This document shows, piece after piece, positions 23,216 to 36,562 of a DNA stretch of 64,000 bases. A program made the position numbers and the translations under genes. Below the pieces are notes generated by a model that was not told where the DNA came from, ran no database searches, and saw only the letters and a program-made list of their open reading frames with translations. This DNA is from Diadema setosum (taxonomy: Eukaryota; Echinodermata; Echinoidea; Diadematoida; Diadematidae). The stretch spans positions 7,192,371-7,256,370 of the forward strand of contig NC_092704.1 of NCBI RefSeq assembly GCF_964275005.1, read 5' to 3'. The first letter of the stretch is position 1, and each line of letters begins with the position of its first letter.

Positions 23216-25399
23216 GAAATTGCAGATAAACATTACAATACACGTAATTCCTCAAAATCCAATCGTGAACGTTTAACTATTTTTACTAACAGACATACGA
23301 AAGAACAAGTAGCCGGCAAATACACAACCTCCTGAGCGTCTTGGCAGAAGGTAAAAGTAACAGTCATATTTTGTATGAGGAAAATATGTGAATGTTATTG
23401 AGGTACTCTCAGGGTCACCGCACTGAATTCATTGGGGGGGGGGGTCCAACATTCTAGGAGAGAAAATAGACATACAAGAAGAAGGAACGAGAATGATCAA
23501 TTCTTCCTTTTGAACTCCGCATATATTTTGCATCATAACACGCCTGCACGCCTGCCAGAGCTTTCAAAATTTAAACCACTGAAGCCTTCGTACGGTTCAA
23601 GGGGAGACCCAATCCCTTAAGTCTTGGTAAAGGCATTCATCGTAAAATGGAGACTAACGGAATGTAAAGACATATAAATGTTGTATAACTAATATAGAGA
23701 AATTCAGTCTATAGGTTGTCATACCATGACGTATTGTGCAAAAATTAACGTTACGAAAACTGCTACCTGTTAATATAGTTTGACATCATGTCTGATAAAA
23801 AAAAAAACCTTTTCTTCGATGCGATGAACGGCTGAACATGTATGTTCAAGGTCATGCAAACTTCGAGAGTAATATTTACGCAGATGTATGGAACTCCGTG
23901 CAGTATGAATGGGAATCAACAAATCATTTACAACAATGTCCTTCATTTTATTATCATAACACATTAGGTCATAACCTATTTTCGTTCCATGCTCCAGTTG
24001 CTCTTGTTTGTGTTGATTTTCTCAAGTATAGAAGGACAAATGACTATAACAAAACATGAATGATGAATATATCATTTTGTATGGAACAGATAATGACTCA
24101 CGTAATGACTGATCTAGCGAGCAACCGTTACGTGTTGGATTGGCCCTGTAGGACGTTAGACTCTAGAGGGCGTTCGTCAACGTACATCGCTTTTGGTTTG
24201 CACTAGATTAGTGCTTCGACACTGACTAGCAACTCATGCAGCTTTATAGCAAATTTGGGGCCCTCGAACAAAAAAAAAAAAATAAAAATAATAATAATCT
24301 TTGGTTTATAGTCTGAAACCTAGACAAACATAGATAATGAATTAAAGGTTGGCTTTCAAAAGGTCTACGTATTTTGTTTTCATGAACAGCAAAAGAGAAA
24401 ATGCTGCTAGGTTGCAGCCATTATAAGAAGAAGATATTCCAAGTTGCCAGTGGTATGCATGCAATAAACGTACGAAAACGCACAGAATATTATAATAGAT
24501 ATGAATGATGTATGTGTGTGTGTATGTGTGTGTGTGTGACAAAACTTTAATGTCGACCTTAATCCATCCCAAGGAACATTAAAAATAGGTTTCTTTCCCT
24601 TGTTTCGTTCGATATAGATCAGTAAGATGTTATGCTGTGCCACTTTCCTCACTATTACATCAGTTTTGTTTTGCTATTAAATCTTTATTCATTTATTGGT
24701 ATGACAAGACAGAGAGTGTTCTGTGACTTTTCTTTCAAAGTAATTCGTCCTATCATCATTTGGCTGATAGCAAACATGCATTCCATACTGGTCTATTGAT
24801 AACATATCACAGGTTATTATCGTCTTCAGCAGGATACGCCCTCACACCATCCCTTGAACACAGAGATCGTAAACCCCAAACGTGTCCTTCCCTGCGCCTA
24901 ATATTGTCCATCAGTGTGTAGTATATTGCTTGTATCACGTCGACTGGATATTGCGGAACAGTTGTCAAATTGGTGCTTCTGGCCACTTCAGCTTAAAAAG
25001 GTCAGCGCAATTTGTTATGTCTAATGGCACACACACACTGACTCCAGTTTAGCCGTGCTATCTGTTATAGGTGTGTAAAATCGAACGCCGAAATGTTAAT
25101 CCTAAATGCGGCCGTGCTCTCCGGCCCTGGCCCGCTCAACGTACTTTGAGTGGGACATATATACAAATTACACGCTACGACAGCCGCATAGAATTCGTGT
25201 TTATTTCCACACTAATGAGGGGCGACGCGGAGGGAAGGTTGAAATAAATGTGACATTTGTGGTTGTTGTTGTTGGTGGTGGTGGTATTTTTTCTTTCGTT
25301 TTGCTGATGGCGTCTTTGCTTAATGTCGATTACATACCAGCAGATGATCATTAAAAAGTGGCTAAAAATGACCAACGTAACCATATCGGATAACAAGTA
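23216..25399. other. no gene seen; AT-rich
   Basis: A short GT repeat at 24510-24538 and a GTTGTT/GGTGGT stretch at 25260-25290. No recognised gene. Confidence 0.6.
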
Positions 25400-25590
25400 A
25401 ATTTTATTTGTGTGGGTGTTGTTGTTGTAAAAAAACAAATACTCGTATAGATGAAATATTAGACTCTTTCAGCTTATATGTATTTTTTTCCAAAGTGCTG
25501 AAAATATGAGTTGACAACTGATTACTTTGTATTATGTATTACTTTTTGTTTGATGGAGAATAAATTGAATTTAATTTAACTGAAATGAAT
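25400..25590 (+). mobile_element. possible LINE 3' tail
   Basis: TGTATTACTTTTTGTTTGATGG leads into AGAATAAATTGAATTTAATTT, an AATAAA followed by an ATTGAA-like tail as seen in some non-LTR retrotransposons. Short and without coding sequence; weak. Confidence 0.3.
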
Positions 25591-26107
25591 ACATCATGTA
25601 ACTGACCTGAATATCAGTTGGCCTGTAGAAATGTTCTCAATTTTATGATCCGAACCACTGCTTTTCACAAGCGTATGTATTTGGAACCAGTTATGGAACA
25701 CTGGTGACATCTTATGACATAATAATCACTTTTGTTTGATATATATATATAAACATACTGTTGATCAGAAAGTAGTTAAGGCTGGAATCGATTTTTGATC
25801 GTTTCATGTTGCTATTCTCGTTATAATTTAAACGTGATTATCGTCTTTTATTTTATTCTATTTTTGGTCTTCTTTCTCCATAGTAAAATGTCTGCTTGAT
25901 AAAATTAATATGCCTAATAAAATTGGGAGTATTAATGGTAATCTTGCCTACAGAAATACAGTGTCTTTTCTGCATCTTTTCGGGACAACATGTAGATGAT
26001 TACGCTTATGATCACGTGCACGCACTGTTAAGGAAATTACACTTTTTATCGGGTTTTTGTGTTTGTTTCCAGTTAAATGTACTTTTATAGATTAAGAGGG
26101 TACTTAT

Positions 26108-26160
26108 GTGGCACTACGGCATAGTGGATACGACTCTTGACATTCAATCACATTTTGAAG
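26108..26160 (+). mobile_element. possible truncated SINE head
   Basis: TGGCACTACGGCATAGTGG resembles the A-box half of tRNA-derived SINEs, and CAATCAC follows at the place where such SINEs have their anticodon-arm sequence. The B box that should follow is missing, so if real it is truncated. Confidence 0.25.
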
Positions 26161-26521
26161 TACTGTTGCCATGACAACGACCCACTTTTCCACGTCAGAT
26201 TTTGTATAACGATGACTGTAAATAGGTCACGACTTGATGGAAATCAACTTGAGAATTCAAACACAAATATCTAACAACTTGAATTGTGATTAAACTCAAT
26301 TTTGAAACATTCGGATATGAATGTTTAATTCATTATCTGGCGGATTTTTTTTTTTTTTTTTTTGAAACGAGATGAAACAAGTATACACTTAAAAAGGTTA
26401 CTTTCTTGTTACGGGACACACCTAAGCGAGCACAAAGACATTATGAATAGGATACTTACACAAACGTTTAGAAATAAGCATATGTATGATTAATGATTAC
26501 ATTATGTATAAAGTGAATGAA

Positions 26522-26573
26522 TATTATGTAGATATTTAGATATTTAGATATTTAGATAGATAGATAGATATAT

Positions 26574-26609
<36 letters not shown>

Positions 26610-26622
26610 GTAGATAGAAAAA
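26522..26622. repeat. (GATA)n microsatellite
   Basis: ATATTTA units followed by about 60 bp of GATA. Confidence 0.95.
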
Positions 26623-26957
26623 TATATGAAGATATTCAAAGATATATTACTAGACTCATTGATGTTTACAAAGAAACATATTACAGTGTATTCATATTGA
26701 TGAGTATTTGCCACTTAAGAGGAAAAATGAACACTTTGCGTCATTGCAGCTAAGTACTACATTTTAGATTCATAATCTTAATCACGGATAGTGTTAATGC
26801 TGTCGGAATGCTTGAAAATCGGGCTTGGCTTTTGCCTGTCACACTCTAGACCCTAATGTTTGGAATTTGACAATTATGAATTAACTTTCTAGACCGTTAA
26901 TATTTTTCAAAAAACAAAACAAAAACAAAAACATTTTCGAGTATTAAGATGACTTTG

Positions 26958-27101
26958 CCAGTGGTGGATCCAGAGGGGCACGCACCGGGCGCGCTCCCCC
27001 TCTTTATATATTTTTTAAACAAAAGAAATAAAAAGAAAGAAAGGGGGCGTGCGCCCCTTTAATTTTGTAAAGGCGCCTCCCAATTCCTAAAGCCGCCCTG
27101 G
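26958..27101. mobile_element. dispersed repeat with GGATCCAGAGGGGCACGC end
   Basis: Opens with CCAGTGGTGGATCCAGAGG, then a GC-rich stretch GCACCGGGCGCGCTCCCCC. After an AT-rich middle comes the inverse-complementary GGGGGCGTGCGCCCC and a GC-rich end. The two GC-rich halves can pair as a hairpin. The opening phrase is familiar from marine invertebrate repeats (from memory). Boundaries are approximate. Confidence 0.45.
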
Positions 27102-27409
27102 TTGCCGTGGCAACAATCAATTTCCAAGTCGGATTTTACATGATGATCTACTGTCGAAAGAAAATAATGCTACATTCTCTAGTTCCCTATTTCCCGCCAA
27201 ATTCTTGACAAAGTTTTCTTTACGTCTCTCTAGGCCCAGGGCATAACTCTCAATACTGATCCAAACAACTTGTCGTGTTGTTGGTTATGTGCTCACAATG
27301 ACCCATGTTTGTGTGACTGACTGTACCTTTTCCTCCTCTCATTTTAATGTTCCAGTCTTTTACTTTCTTCTTTCTTTCTTTTTATCTCTATTTCCATCTT
27401 AAGTCTTGT

Positions 27410-27665
27410 CTTCACTGCACTCTGCTTTCTCCTTGAGTCGAGTGCCCACCGGCGGCGAGGTTAAAACAATCAGAACGAATGAAGATGCATCTCCCGTTAA
27501 TGCCGAGACACCGGATGCTCGGATGAGAAGAGTCCTCCAGCTCTGGAGACATTTAATGCGACTGTCCGCATTCCAGCCCGATGATCCACGCGAAAATTAA
27601 ATCATGGATGCCGTAAAAAAGCGGCTCCTGTTTCCCCCCGAAACATGAGGATTGATTGGCGAGAA
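27410..27665. promoter_or_regulatory. candidate conserved non-coding block
   Basis: Complex, CpG-containing sequence with GAAAATTAAATCATGG and TTGATTGGCGAG. Open for 64 and then 96 aa in plus frames that I do not recognise. Confidence 0.15.
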
Positions 27666-29110
27666 GAAACAAACACGCGGGAAGGGGGCAAAAATGAAGA
27701 CAAATTGGCATTACTATCTTTGTTTCAGCCCCGATTGGTTAAATGGATGTGTGCTAGATTTCTTGGCGCAATACCGTCATGCTCACTGATTTCGGATGTT
27801 ACTTGCAGCAACAAGCGTACTCCCAGCTCTGCACCTTTGAGGAATCAAGCTTTATGCTCCAACCAAAATGTTTGTTCTGATCTTTTGTGGCTCACGGCAA
27901 AATACGATTTCACTCTTATCAAGTTTGATGCTTAAAGCCCCAGTGTAATAATGACTGCATAACTTTTAATATTTGTGGGGGAAAGAGGAATCAAGGCTAA
28001 GTATAGACCCTGTGGGATTCTGTTGAACCCAAGTGATACTGAAAGTAGGCTGTGTCGCAACTGATTTGAAATGAGTAACAATGACCTAAAAAGAAATAGA
28101 GCTTCAGACTCTGTAAGCTAGATATAGTCCAACAAGGATCATGATATGTGGGACTAATGCGATTATTCCATATTTTACAAAATACGGACAAATATGCGCC
28201 GTCAATGATTTCCCCTGCTTAGACATTACTCGAGAAAGTCCGATCCGGCGTCGTTGCTTTTGTCGTCAGACATAAATACTTTTATCAGAATTTTTTTCTT
28301 CTTCTTTTAGCAGTTTTCCATATAATCATGATCTTCAGGAATACATCTGAGGAAAAGAGAGCGAAATCTTTGTTCGCCATCAGGAGTTTCTTTCTATAAA
28401 ACTGAATACTTGTAACTTAAAGGCCAATGCATGGTCCTGTATATCTCACCAGCTCATCAGCATAGCTTTAAATTGAAACTACTGTATCTCCTGACGCAAA
28501 ACGTTGTGTAATTCTTTTTAAAGCCCTCGTAAATCAATCATGTAATTACCTTAGACATCCAACCCATCTTCATTCCAGCGCATTACGTGCCTATACTACA
28601 TTTGGTCGTGTTTGCGCACGAAAAAAAGCAACAACAACAGCAACCACACATCAGGAACAAGAATAGATAATACACGAAGTGATTTATACGGTCCTTGTAA
28701 ATTTAGATTATATGAATGCGCCTGCTGTTATATCTAAGAAATGTATTTTTAACCTGTCCTCTAAAACATGTTTAAAAAGACCCCGATCTTCTGAAAGTAT
28801 TGATAATTTTTCGTGAAAATACAAATGAAAAATAACGAAATAAAACAAATAGAATTAAGTTCTCTTTATAGGACGTGAAAAGCAGTCAATTGTGCTAAAA
28901 GATTAAAGACCATATGGGCAAAGAAAAAAAAAACAGCTTTTGATGTCAAACAAAAAGTACGATTGTCATAAAGATCTGTTTTTCATCTGGTGGTCTTCCA
29001 CACTAACTTTTGTTCATGTTTGTTCACATGTGTAGATGGAAATCAATTTCTGGGATAATAGAGAATTATTACGAACAAAAGTGTTTTCTTACAGACCAAT
29101 GTCCGTAACT

Positions 29111-29250
29111 GTGTGTGTGTGCGCGCGCGCGCGCGTGTGTGTGTGTGCTGTGTGTGTGCGTGTGTGTGTTGTGTGTGTGCGTGTGTGCGTGTGTGTGTCT
29201 GTGTGTGTCTGTGTGAGTGAATTTGTTTGTGTATGTTTGTTTTTGTGTGT
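29111..29250. repeat. (GT)n with (GC)n core
   Basis: GT repeats interrupted by GCGCGCGCGC near the left end; about 140 bp. Frames on both strands are shadows. Confidence 0.95.
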
Positions 29251-29730
29251 GACGGTTTCTTTACAACCGTAACAAGCCAATTAGTGTCTTACTAGATGTG
29301 TGATCGCTGTATTTGGTGACATGTACACGCATGTACGCACAAAATGATGCATTCCTCACCGAATACTAATCATGTGTCGTCTTTCATTACTTCAAAACTT
29401 ATTCTGTTATTGCAAGGGAACCATTTTGGGAGGGATGGTTTTGAATAAGGATGCTATTATCGATCGTTACATGGGGCAAAGTGTACGTTATTGACTTTTG
29501 CATAATTATTCCCCTGCCGAGCATCAAAAATTAAGTTTTTTTTTTTCTTCTTCTTCTTTCTTATCGGGGAAAGGAGAAAAAGTGGTATGGAGTGAACACT
29601 CGTACTGCTAAGGACTGTTCACTTGTTACTGTTTACCCACTGCTTTTCAAAAGTTACGACATTGCCTTAGCTCGAGCTGTATTCATGTTTTCCGAATTTG
29701 AGATGACCCTCTCATTCACTCTCTTTCTAC

Positions 29731-29769
<39 letters not shown>

Positions 29770-29770
29770 C
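29731..29770. repeat. (ATCT)n microsatellite
   Basis: Ten near-perfect units. Confidence 0.97.
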
Positions 29771-31539
29771 TTTGCTTGAATTGTTGCAGACGAGTGATGC
29801 AGTGATCCACTCTGGAAGGCGGCAAACTTCTGCCTCCTACGAATCAGCCACTTCTGTTACATGATTCACCGTCCGGCCAACGCCCTCTTATTCTCCGGCA
29901 TAATATCCTCTTGACCAATGGCATCACACACTGCGTATAAGACGGTTTTCTGAGCATGCGTAGTAGCAGCAGCAACAAGCTGCCACTATGTACGAATGTC
30001 TGGGTGGCAACCTATGAATAATGTTTGCTCCATGTGTTTGTGTGTGTTGTTTGCGAGTGCGTCTAGGTTTTTTTTTTTACTTCATCATTGTAAGTGAGTG
30101 TTTGAGTTTGTCTGTCTATAGGAGAGGATTGGGGGCGCCTCTCCGCAGAGATCATGAATAAACCATCCACTTAGCTCACCTGCGCGGAGCCTCAGGTAAC
30201 TTTGGCTGAGAGCAGTTGTCATGGTTACAGGCCGGTGGAGCACGGTCGACATGCTTATAAATTGCATCATGGTTCTTTTTTAGCATACCGTCATGGTGAT
30301 ATCTCGTCGCTTTTTATGCATTTGACATGCATTTTTACACACACGACAGAAAAATATATATATTATGTATGTGCACATAATAGATATAGAAATATGATAT
30401 ATATTGTATATCAACACATCAATATAGCATTATCAATAAATGAATGAATACCATATGTGTGTGTAGGCCTATACTCTACACATAAGTTGATGCAGATAAG
30501 GCCATTATAGAAATAACATGGAACGTTTTCTAGTGATAATTCAATTTTGACCCCAATTGATATCGTTTGTTTAGTGCCAAATTGTGGTACCGTGGTAACC
30601 AATGTAAAGCAAATCATGAAACACAACTCGTCAGAAATTATAAAGGCGTTAGGTTTAAACACACGACGTAATGATTGGCCGAAAGTTGTCCTTTCTGATA
30701 AATACTACATCTGTATGATACCAGTAGTCGCGTGTCACAGAACACAGAGACACAGCGAAAGTGTATAGTTTCCATTTCTTTTGATCGTACGATACCTAAT
30801 GATCGTATATTACGTCAACTTTCTAGAGTGACCGACTCACCGTGGATTGAAAATGTTACCGTAAGTATGGCAGCTCCTGTGGGCGAACTCGTGACCGCCG
30901 CAGAGCAATAATGGTCAACCGATACAATCATCCGACATTCCTGGAAACGGTCGCGAGCATCGCCCACGCTTGAAGTGGTGTGGCCGGCATAACATTCCAA
31001 AATGGTTCAGCGTAGTCTACAACAGATTGGGATTTCTTGTTTCTTCTGCCATATGCTTTAATGCGATCCAATAGGCACAGATATCTTTCTCATCTCCATC
31101 AAAACAGAACTACTTGAAGGGTCTGTCGCCTTGAAAAATCCCAGGCGGAAAACCATTCAGCGAATACCCGTCTGGAGGAATATTTGATGCATGATTACAA
31201 CCGCAATGTGTATCACTGGGTATACACAAAGCTCTGCGATAGTATTAGGAAATCAGTCGATAATGACTGTGTGCTCTTTTATGCGTGTATACAGGAACAC
31301 AATAGGTGATTTTTTTTTTTATATTCTTTTTTTTTTCATTGCTGTTTCTGTCACTGCTCAATGCCACGTATTGTACACAAGAGTTGCAAAGTATTTATGT
31401 TATTTGTGTTATCTTATTGGTGAATTTCAAAGTATTTGTCTTTCCGGTGAATGGCAAAGTATTCATTTTATCCGCTTTTACAAATAGAAGCTTTTCCGAA
31501 GTCCAAGTATACTTAAGACCGCATCAACCGTCAAATAGA

Positions 31540-32280
31540 GAGTAAAGGAGGACAGAGAGGGGAAGAAAGAAAAGAGATAGAAGAAAGGCAAGAAAAAAAA
31601 GAGAGAACAGAAGTGAAAGAAAATCAGTGGAGTGCGTTTTTACAAACGGAATCTATTTCGAAATCCGAGTAACTGAGATTGAAACTGTCAAACCGAGTGA
31701 GTATTAAAGAGTGAGAGACATAGAAAGATGGAGGGGGGGGGGGAGGGGAAGAGTATTGAGAGGGGAAAGAAAGCAAAAGGGGAGGGGAGAAGGAAGTCGA
31801 GAAAGAAAGTGAGTAAAAGAAACCGAGTGATTTGCGCTCTTACAAAGATGCAATATTTCCAGTAAGTAAGACATCAACAACCACGACAACAGCCGTAGGG
31901 ATTAAAGGGTGGAAAATAGAGAGAGCGCCAATGAGAGAGAAAGAAAAAAAAAGGGACGGGGTAGTGAGAAAGAAAGAGCGAAAGAAAGTTGAAGAAAACG
32001 AGAGAGATGGTCACAGTTACACAGACACTGAATTTTGTGACTGTGCGCCAATTTTGACATGGTCTTCGTTAGATATGAACAGACTGAATCAACATCTTCA
32101 TTGGACATCCGGGCATCGACATACCAGATGAAAAAGAGGAAGAAGAAGAAGAAGAAGAAGAAGAAGAAGAAGAAGAAGAAGAAGAACAAGAAGAAGAAGA
32201 AAAAGGAGAAAGCGAGAGAGCGATGAGCGGAATGGGAAGAAGAGGTAGAAGCAGTGACTAATAGAACTTAAAGAAAAAGA
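31540..32280. repeat. 740 bp purine-strand tract with (AAG)n
   Basis: A strong A+G excess on the plus strand is broken only briefly (about 31620-31700, 31830-31915, 32020-32130). It includes a G run at about 31731-31741 and a pure AAG array at 32137-32205. Overlapping frames are low-complexity. Confidence 0.8.
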
Positions 32281-32516
32281 TGAAAACTGGCGGTTTTTTT
32301 CTTCTTTTCCACTAATCCGAAATCATCTCACCTAATACGCCTTGAAATATACACTTGGTGCTGTGAGTATAAAAATCTCCGCAGGGACTGTGGAACATGC
32401 GTTACTGCCCTGTGTTAATGGCAGTAACACCTTGACGTGTGATAAAATATCTTTGCCCTTCTTCGTGGTATCCCCCAAATGGAGTCAAGTACGTTTTTTA
32501 GTTCCCCTCAATTTAC

Positions 32517-32523
<7 letters not shown>

Positions 32524-32601
<78 letters not shown>

Positions 32602-32612
32602 TGAGGGTGTGC
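32524..32612. repeat. (GT)n with (GC)n core
   Basis: Nearly 90 bp of GT with GCGCGCGC in the middle. Confidence 0.97.
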
Positions 32613-34223
32613 GCGTAGATTACGACGTGATGAGCAAGCCGACTGTCCAGCGGAAGTGTGCTGTCATGATCCAGCTTGAAATGAATTCAGATGGACATCC
32701 AGAGTCAATTTATATGTAAATATGTGAGAGAGCTAGGGACATCTGAATGCGCTGCTTTTAAACGAACGAACGTTCGCTTCAGAGAGATCGTTTGCTGGTA
32801 CGGTATAGCAGCCCTAAAATACATATAGTTGAACGAAAGCAACGGACCGGCGAATGTTAAAACGAAAGTGGATGCATTTTTAAAAATGTCTCGTAGATAG
32901 TTTGAATTTCAGTGAATTATAAAACATGGCGTCATGTTTGGGAGGTATTGGTCACGTGATCATTTGCTCTTGTAGAAATCCTCACATCACGTATGCTACC
33001 TGCGCATAATTTTGCTGCCTATGGAGTCCACACGCATAACAAGATGATAATATTTGGTTAATGCTTGGTAAACGTAGAACGGATGATTTGTGATCTGTGA
33101 TTCGCGAAAGTGCGAAATTAGGACTCAGTTGCAGATAATTAGCATTACGTAAGAGACATGGTCTCGACAATGAGCGCATCACCATCCCTCGCGACTTTGG
33201 CATACACAACTGCAGTACATTTTGGCAGTTTCGCTGATTGTTTGTTTGTCTGTTCCTTTGTCTCATTATTGGCGCATTTTACTCTACTCAGTTTCAAAGA
33301 GATTACTTGTTAAAGGAAATTTTGTTTTGATTTGTTTATGTTTCCGGATTTTTTTCCTCTCAAGGTTTCTTGCAGTAGCGCATATTATCACGGGCTTGCA
33401 TCCTCATTTAGCACACCGTAATAAACATTGGGTGTCGGATCCCGTACCATTAAAAGAAGCTTCATAATTACCTGCCTAAGCATAGATTGTGTAATCCCTT
33501 CGCAAAAGAGTTGGACGTTCAGGCATCGGCAATGCAGTATCCATCCGCTCGTAACCCCAACATGCCCAAGGAGGCAATTCACACATGATTTACGTTGAGA
33601 GGGAGGCTAATATAACTTTTGATTCTCTGCCGCTTATAGATTTACAGCGCTCGCTGTTTATGAGCGTGAAGTAATGGTTGTCCATCGAAAAGGCAGAAAA
33701 AGGGATATCTTTCTGCGTGGGATATCCCGTGGGGGCAGGGAGGGAACATTAATGTCGGATTGGTGGGTGGTAGCTCATATCATGTTTGAGGCCCACAGAT
33801 GTGCCCAATGGAATCGTTGAAAAAGAGAACTACGACAGAACGACCGAAGGAAAGTTACCTTCGTGTTTGGGTGAAAACAATCGAAACGTGTTACCACGAC
33901 CTCGTATTCAAAGTGATAGCTCAAGAATAATGGCGGGTAATGTTTATTCTCAGTGCCATTAGCCGTTCATGTTACTATGATTATCCAACCTGGATATATC
34001 ATCCCCCCCTTCTTCCGCCATCTCATTCATTCTCTCTCCTCTTTTTTATTATCTTTCTCTCCACCTCCCACTTTAGCATTCATCGACCGAATCCATTTAT
34101 CTCTTTATCTCTCTCTCTATCTAACTATCTATCCATACATCTGTCTATCTTTCCATGTGTGTATGCAGGTATATGTATATTATCATGTACACGTGAATAT
34201 ATGCATTTTATTTATGTATGTTG

Positions 34224-34278
<55 letters not shown>

Positions 34279-34351
34279 CCTACCTACCTACCTATCTATA
34301 TATCTCTATTATATCTATCTATAAAAATCTACATGTATGTATGTATGTATG

Positions 34352-34385
<34 letters not shown>

Positions 34386-34455
34386 TGTATGTATGTATGT
34401 ATGTATCTATTTATCTATCTATCTATCTACCTATCTATCTACCTATCTATCTAGG

Positions 34456-34510
<55 letters not shown>

Positions 34511-36134
34511 CCTGTCAATCTGTCGTTCTATCATACATGCACGAAAAATGAAATCATTAAGGCTTTCCGACAGGCATAAGAGATGACCGAACTTACCAAC
34601 TTCTACAAAACCTTATTTTTCGGTTTCTTTTCTGTATTCACCTAACAAATTTGCAAGTTTCCTTATACTGGCCTAACAATAAGCTCAGAATCCATTGCGT
34701 GGCTCTCACCGGCTAGTTTGTTCAAGGAGGTATTAGCCTAGTACCTTCTTGGTCTGTTTCTAGCTGAGAGCGCTGACATTGCAAGTACGATGACTTCTAC
34801 AATATACTTCTTCCTTAATTCTGTAATATCTGCGGGCACTGAACACCCCTGATACATTGGCATGACCTCCATCTGCAATCAACAAATTTCTTTTGAGTGG
34901 AAGTACTGAAACTTCAACTTGAGCATGCACTTTCTTGCATATCTGTTGGAAGGTTCGATTGTTTTCCATTAGGCAGCTCAATTAGAGTACTAGTAGATAG
35001 GGCGTTGGTCTTCTCAAGGACTCACAATCTGGTACCCACAGTGCATCATAATCCAAACGACGATAGAGACGCGAGAAAGCGTAGCAGGACCGAAAGAGTT
35101 AAAGGTCCTATTCACCTTTGGCAGCAGTTATTTAAAAATGTTCAAGATATCACATTTGATGCACATTTGTAGGTCTGTTGTATCACAAAACATCCTACCA
35201 TATAAAATGTTTGCAATAAAGCCTAAAATATAAGGAGGTATTTGGTCTTTCTTTTTCTCAATAAACCATAACTGTAGACGGTTTAGTCTGGAAACATTCT
35301 TACTATAACTATTGTTCACATTTTGTGTATCTAACAATTCTTAACATCGATTATACGGAGTCAAATTTTTACAGTGGTTGTTTCTATCCCTAACTCAAAT
35401 TTTAAAACTATTTTAAAGCGCTAATGCTGGGTCTTTGTTTCATCTGCAAATGGTAAAGTATGCCTTGAACCTCCCCCATGCAGCAAAGAAGTACAGAACA
35501 AACAAACTAACAAACAAAAACCATTGGCTATATGACATCATCATTCGACTGATGATGGTGGCGAGGATCGCTCCAAGCTCTAGTCCGTTTTAAAGATGGT
35601 AATGAGAATCGAGTGCCTCTCCCGCTCTCTTAAACATTCAATTTCTGTGACTCAATTCCAATTCTCCCTGAAGGGAGTGTATGCTTTGCTCATCACCCCT
35701 TTCAGACAATTAGTTGGGGTTTTTTTTTTTCCTCCCGCGGATATTTCTGGTGTGTCTTTCTTCCCAGAATTGCTCAGCTTTCCCCTCTGGACTTGGCTTC
35801 CGGTGTTGGAAAGTGATGAATTATAGAACAGTGATGACGGGTAGAAAATAAAACAGAACAAAACAAGCGTCGGAGTGATAAATCGTTGTGAATGTTTCAG
35901 GCTAATTAATTTGGCTGTGATTGATTCAGATCTCCCATCCTTAAGTCGATTAAATTCACTCCTCAGCCCCTCCTCATCTCCAGTCCGTCCCTTCCCCTCC
36001 CCTATTCTCTCTTTGTCTGTCTGTCTGTTTTCTGTTTGTCTTACCCTTTTTATCTGTATTTCTCCATTATGTATATCAACGTACTTCATCATATTGTGTG
36101 AATGTAGGTGAGTTTGTGCTGTACGTGCATACAT
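32613..36134. other. no gene seen outside the ATCT/ATGT array
   Basis: No recognised exon. A 204-aa minus frame (35652-36266) runs into the CA array, where it reads poly-Val/Cys; its other half is not recognisable. Confidence 0.6.
34080..34520. repeat. compound (ATCT)n-(ATGT)n-(ATCT)n array
   Basis: ATCT at 34224-34300, ATGT at 34333-34405, ATCT again at 34406-34511, with degenerate flanks. The 203-aa frame (Ile-Tyr-Leu-Ser, Met-Tyr-Val-Cys) is its translation. Confidence 0.98.
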
Positions 36135-36141
36135 GCACACA

Positions 36142-36223
<82 letters not shown>

Positions 36224-36229
36224 CACATA
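36135..36229. repeat. (CA)n microsatellite, ~95 bp
   Basis: Long near-pure CA array; frames on both strands are shadows. Confidence 0.98.
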
Positions 36230-36562
36230 TACATGCATTATACATACATATTACGAATATATTCACCTTTAAATATATTCATATATTCTCTGACACGCGT
36301 CCTCTTCGATTTCTTCGACAGGGTGCCTGTCAAGATTCATCAAATAATTGCAACCTAGTCCATGGTCTGCTGAAGCAGTTTATGGGAAAATACGTACATC
36401 ATTAAATCTCGAAAAAGTTCAATGCTGTATAACACCAAAGGACATAGCTTTACAAAGTCAAGATTAACAAGCAGTACAGTTATATTCTTATAATAGTGAT
36501 GATAACTTATCATTATGATTCATTTGTTTCGCGTCTTGAGAACATCATGCCATGTGTAGTAG

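Larger units (their letters stand above)
27666..31539. other. no gene seen outside listed microsatellites
   Basis: Mostly AT-rich. Frames of 61-98 aa were not recognised. Confidence 0.6.

Noticed and set aside
23659..23670. 12-base match to the 5' part of miR-1 (GGAATGTAAAGA)
   Set aside because: The rest of the mature sequence does not match and there is no complementary arm nearby to form a precursor hairpin.
30547..30768. 73-aa frame with paired Cys residues that might be a zinc-binding exon
   Set aside because: Spacing of Cys and His does not match a zinc-finger family I know, and no splice-site context was convincing.
34950..35060. Possible tRNA-like sequence around TAGTAGATAGGGCGTTGG
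   Set aside because: No B box (GGTTCGANTCC) at the proper distance and no cloverleaf pairing.
35652..36266. 204-aa minus-strand frame
   Set aside because: Its N-terminal third is the CA repeat; the remainder is unrecognised and includes other low-complexity sequence.
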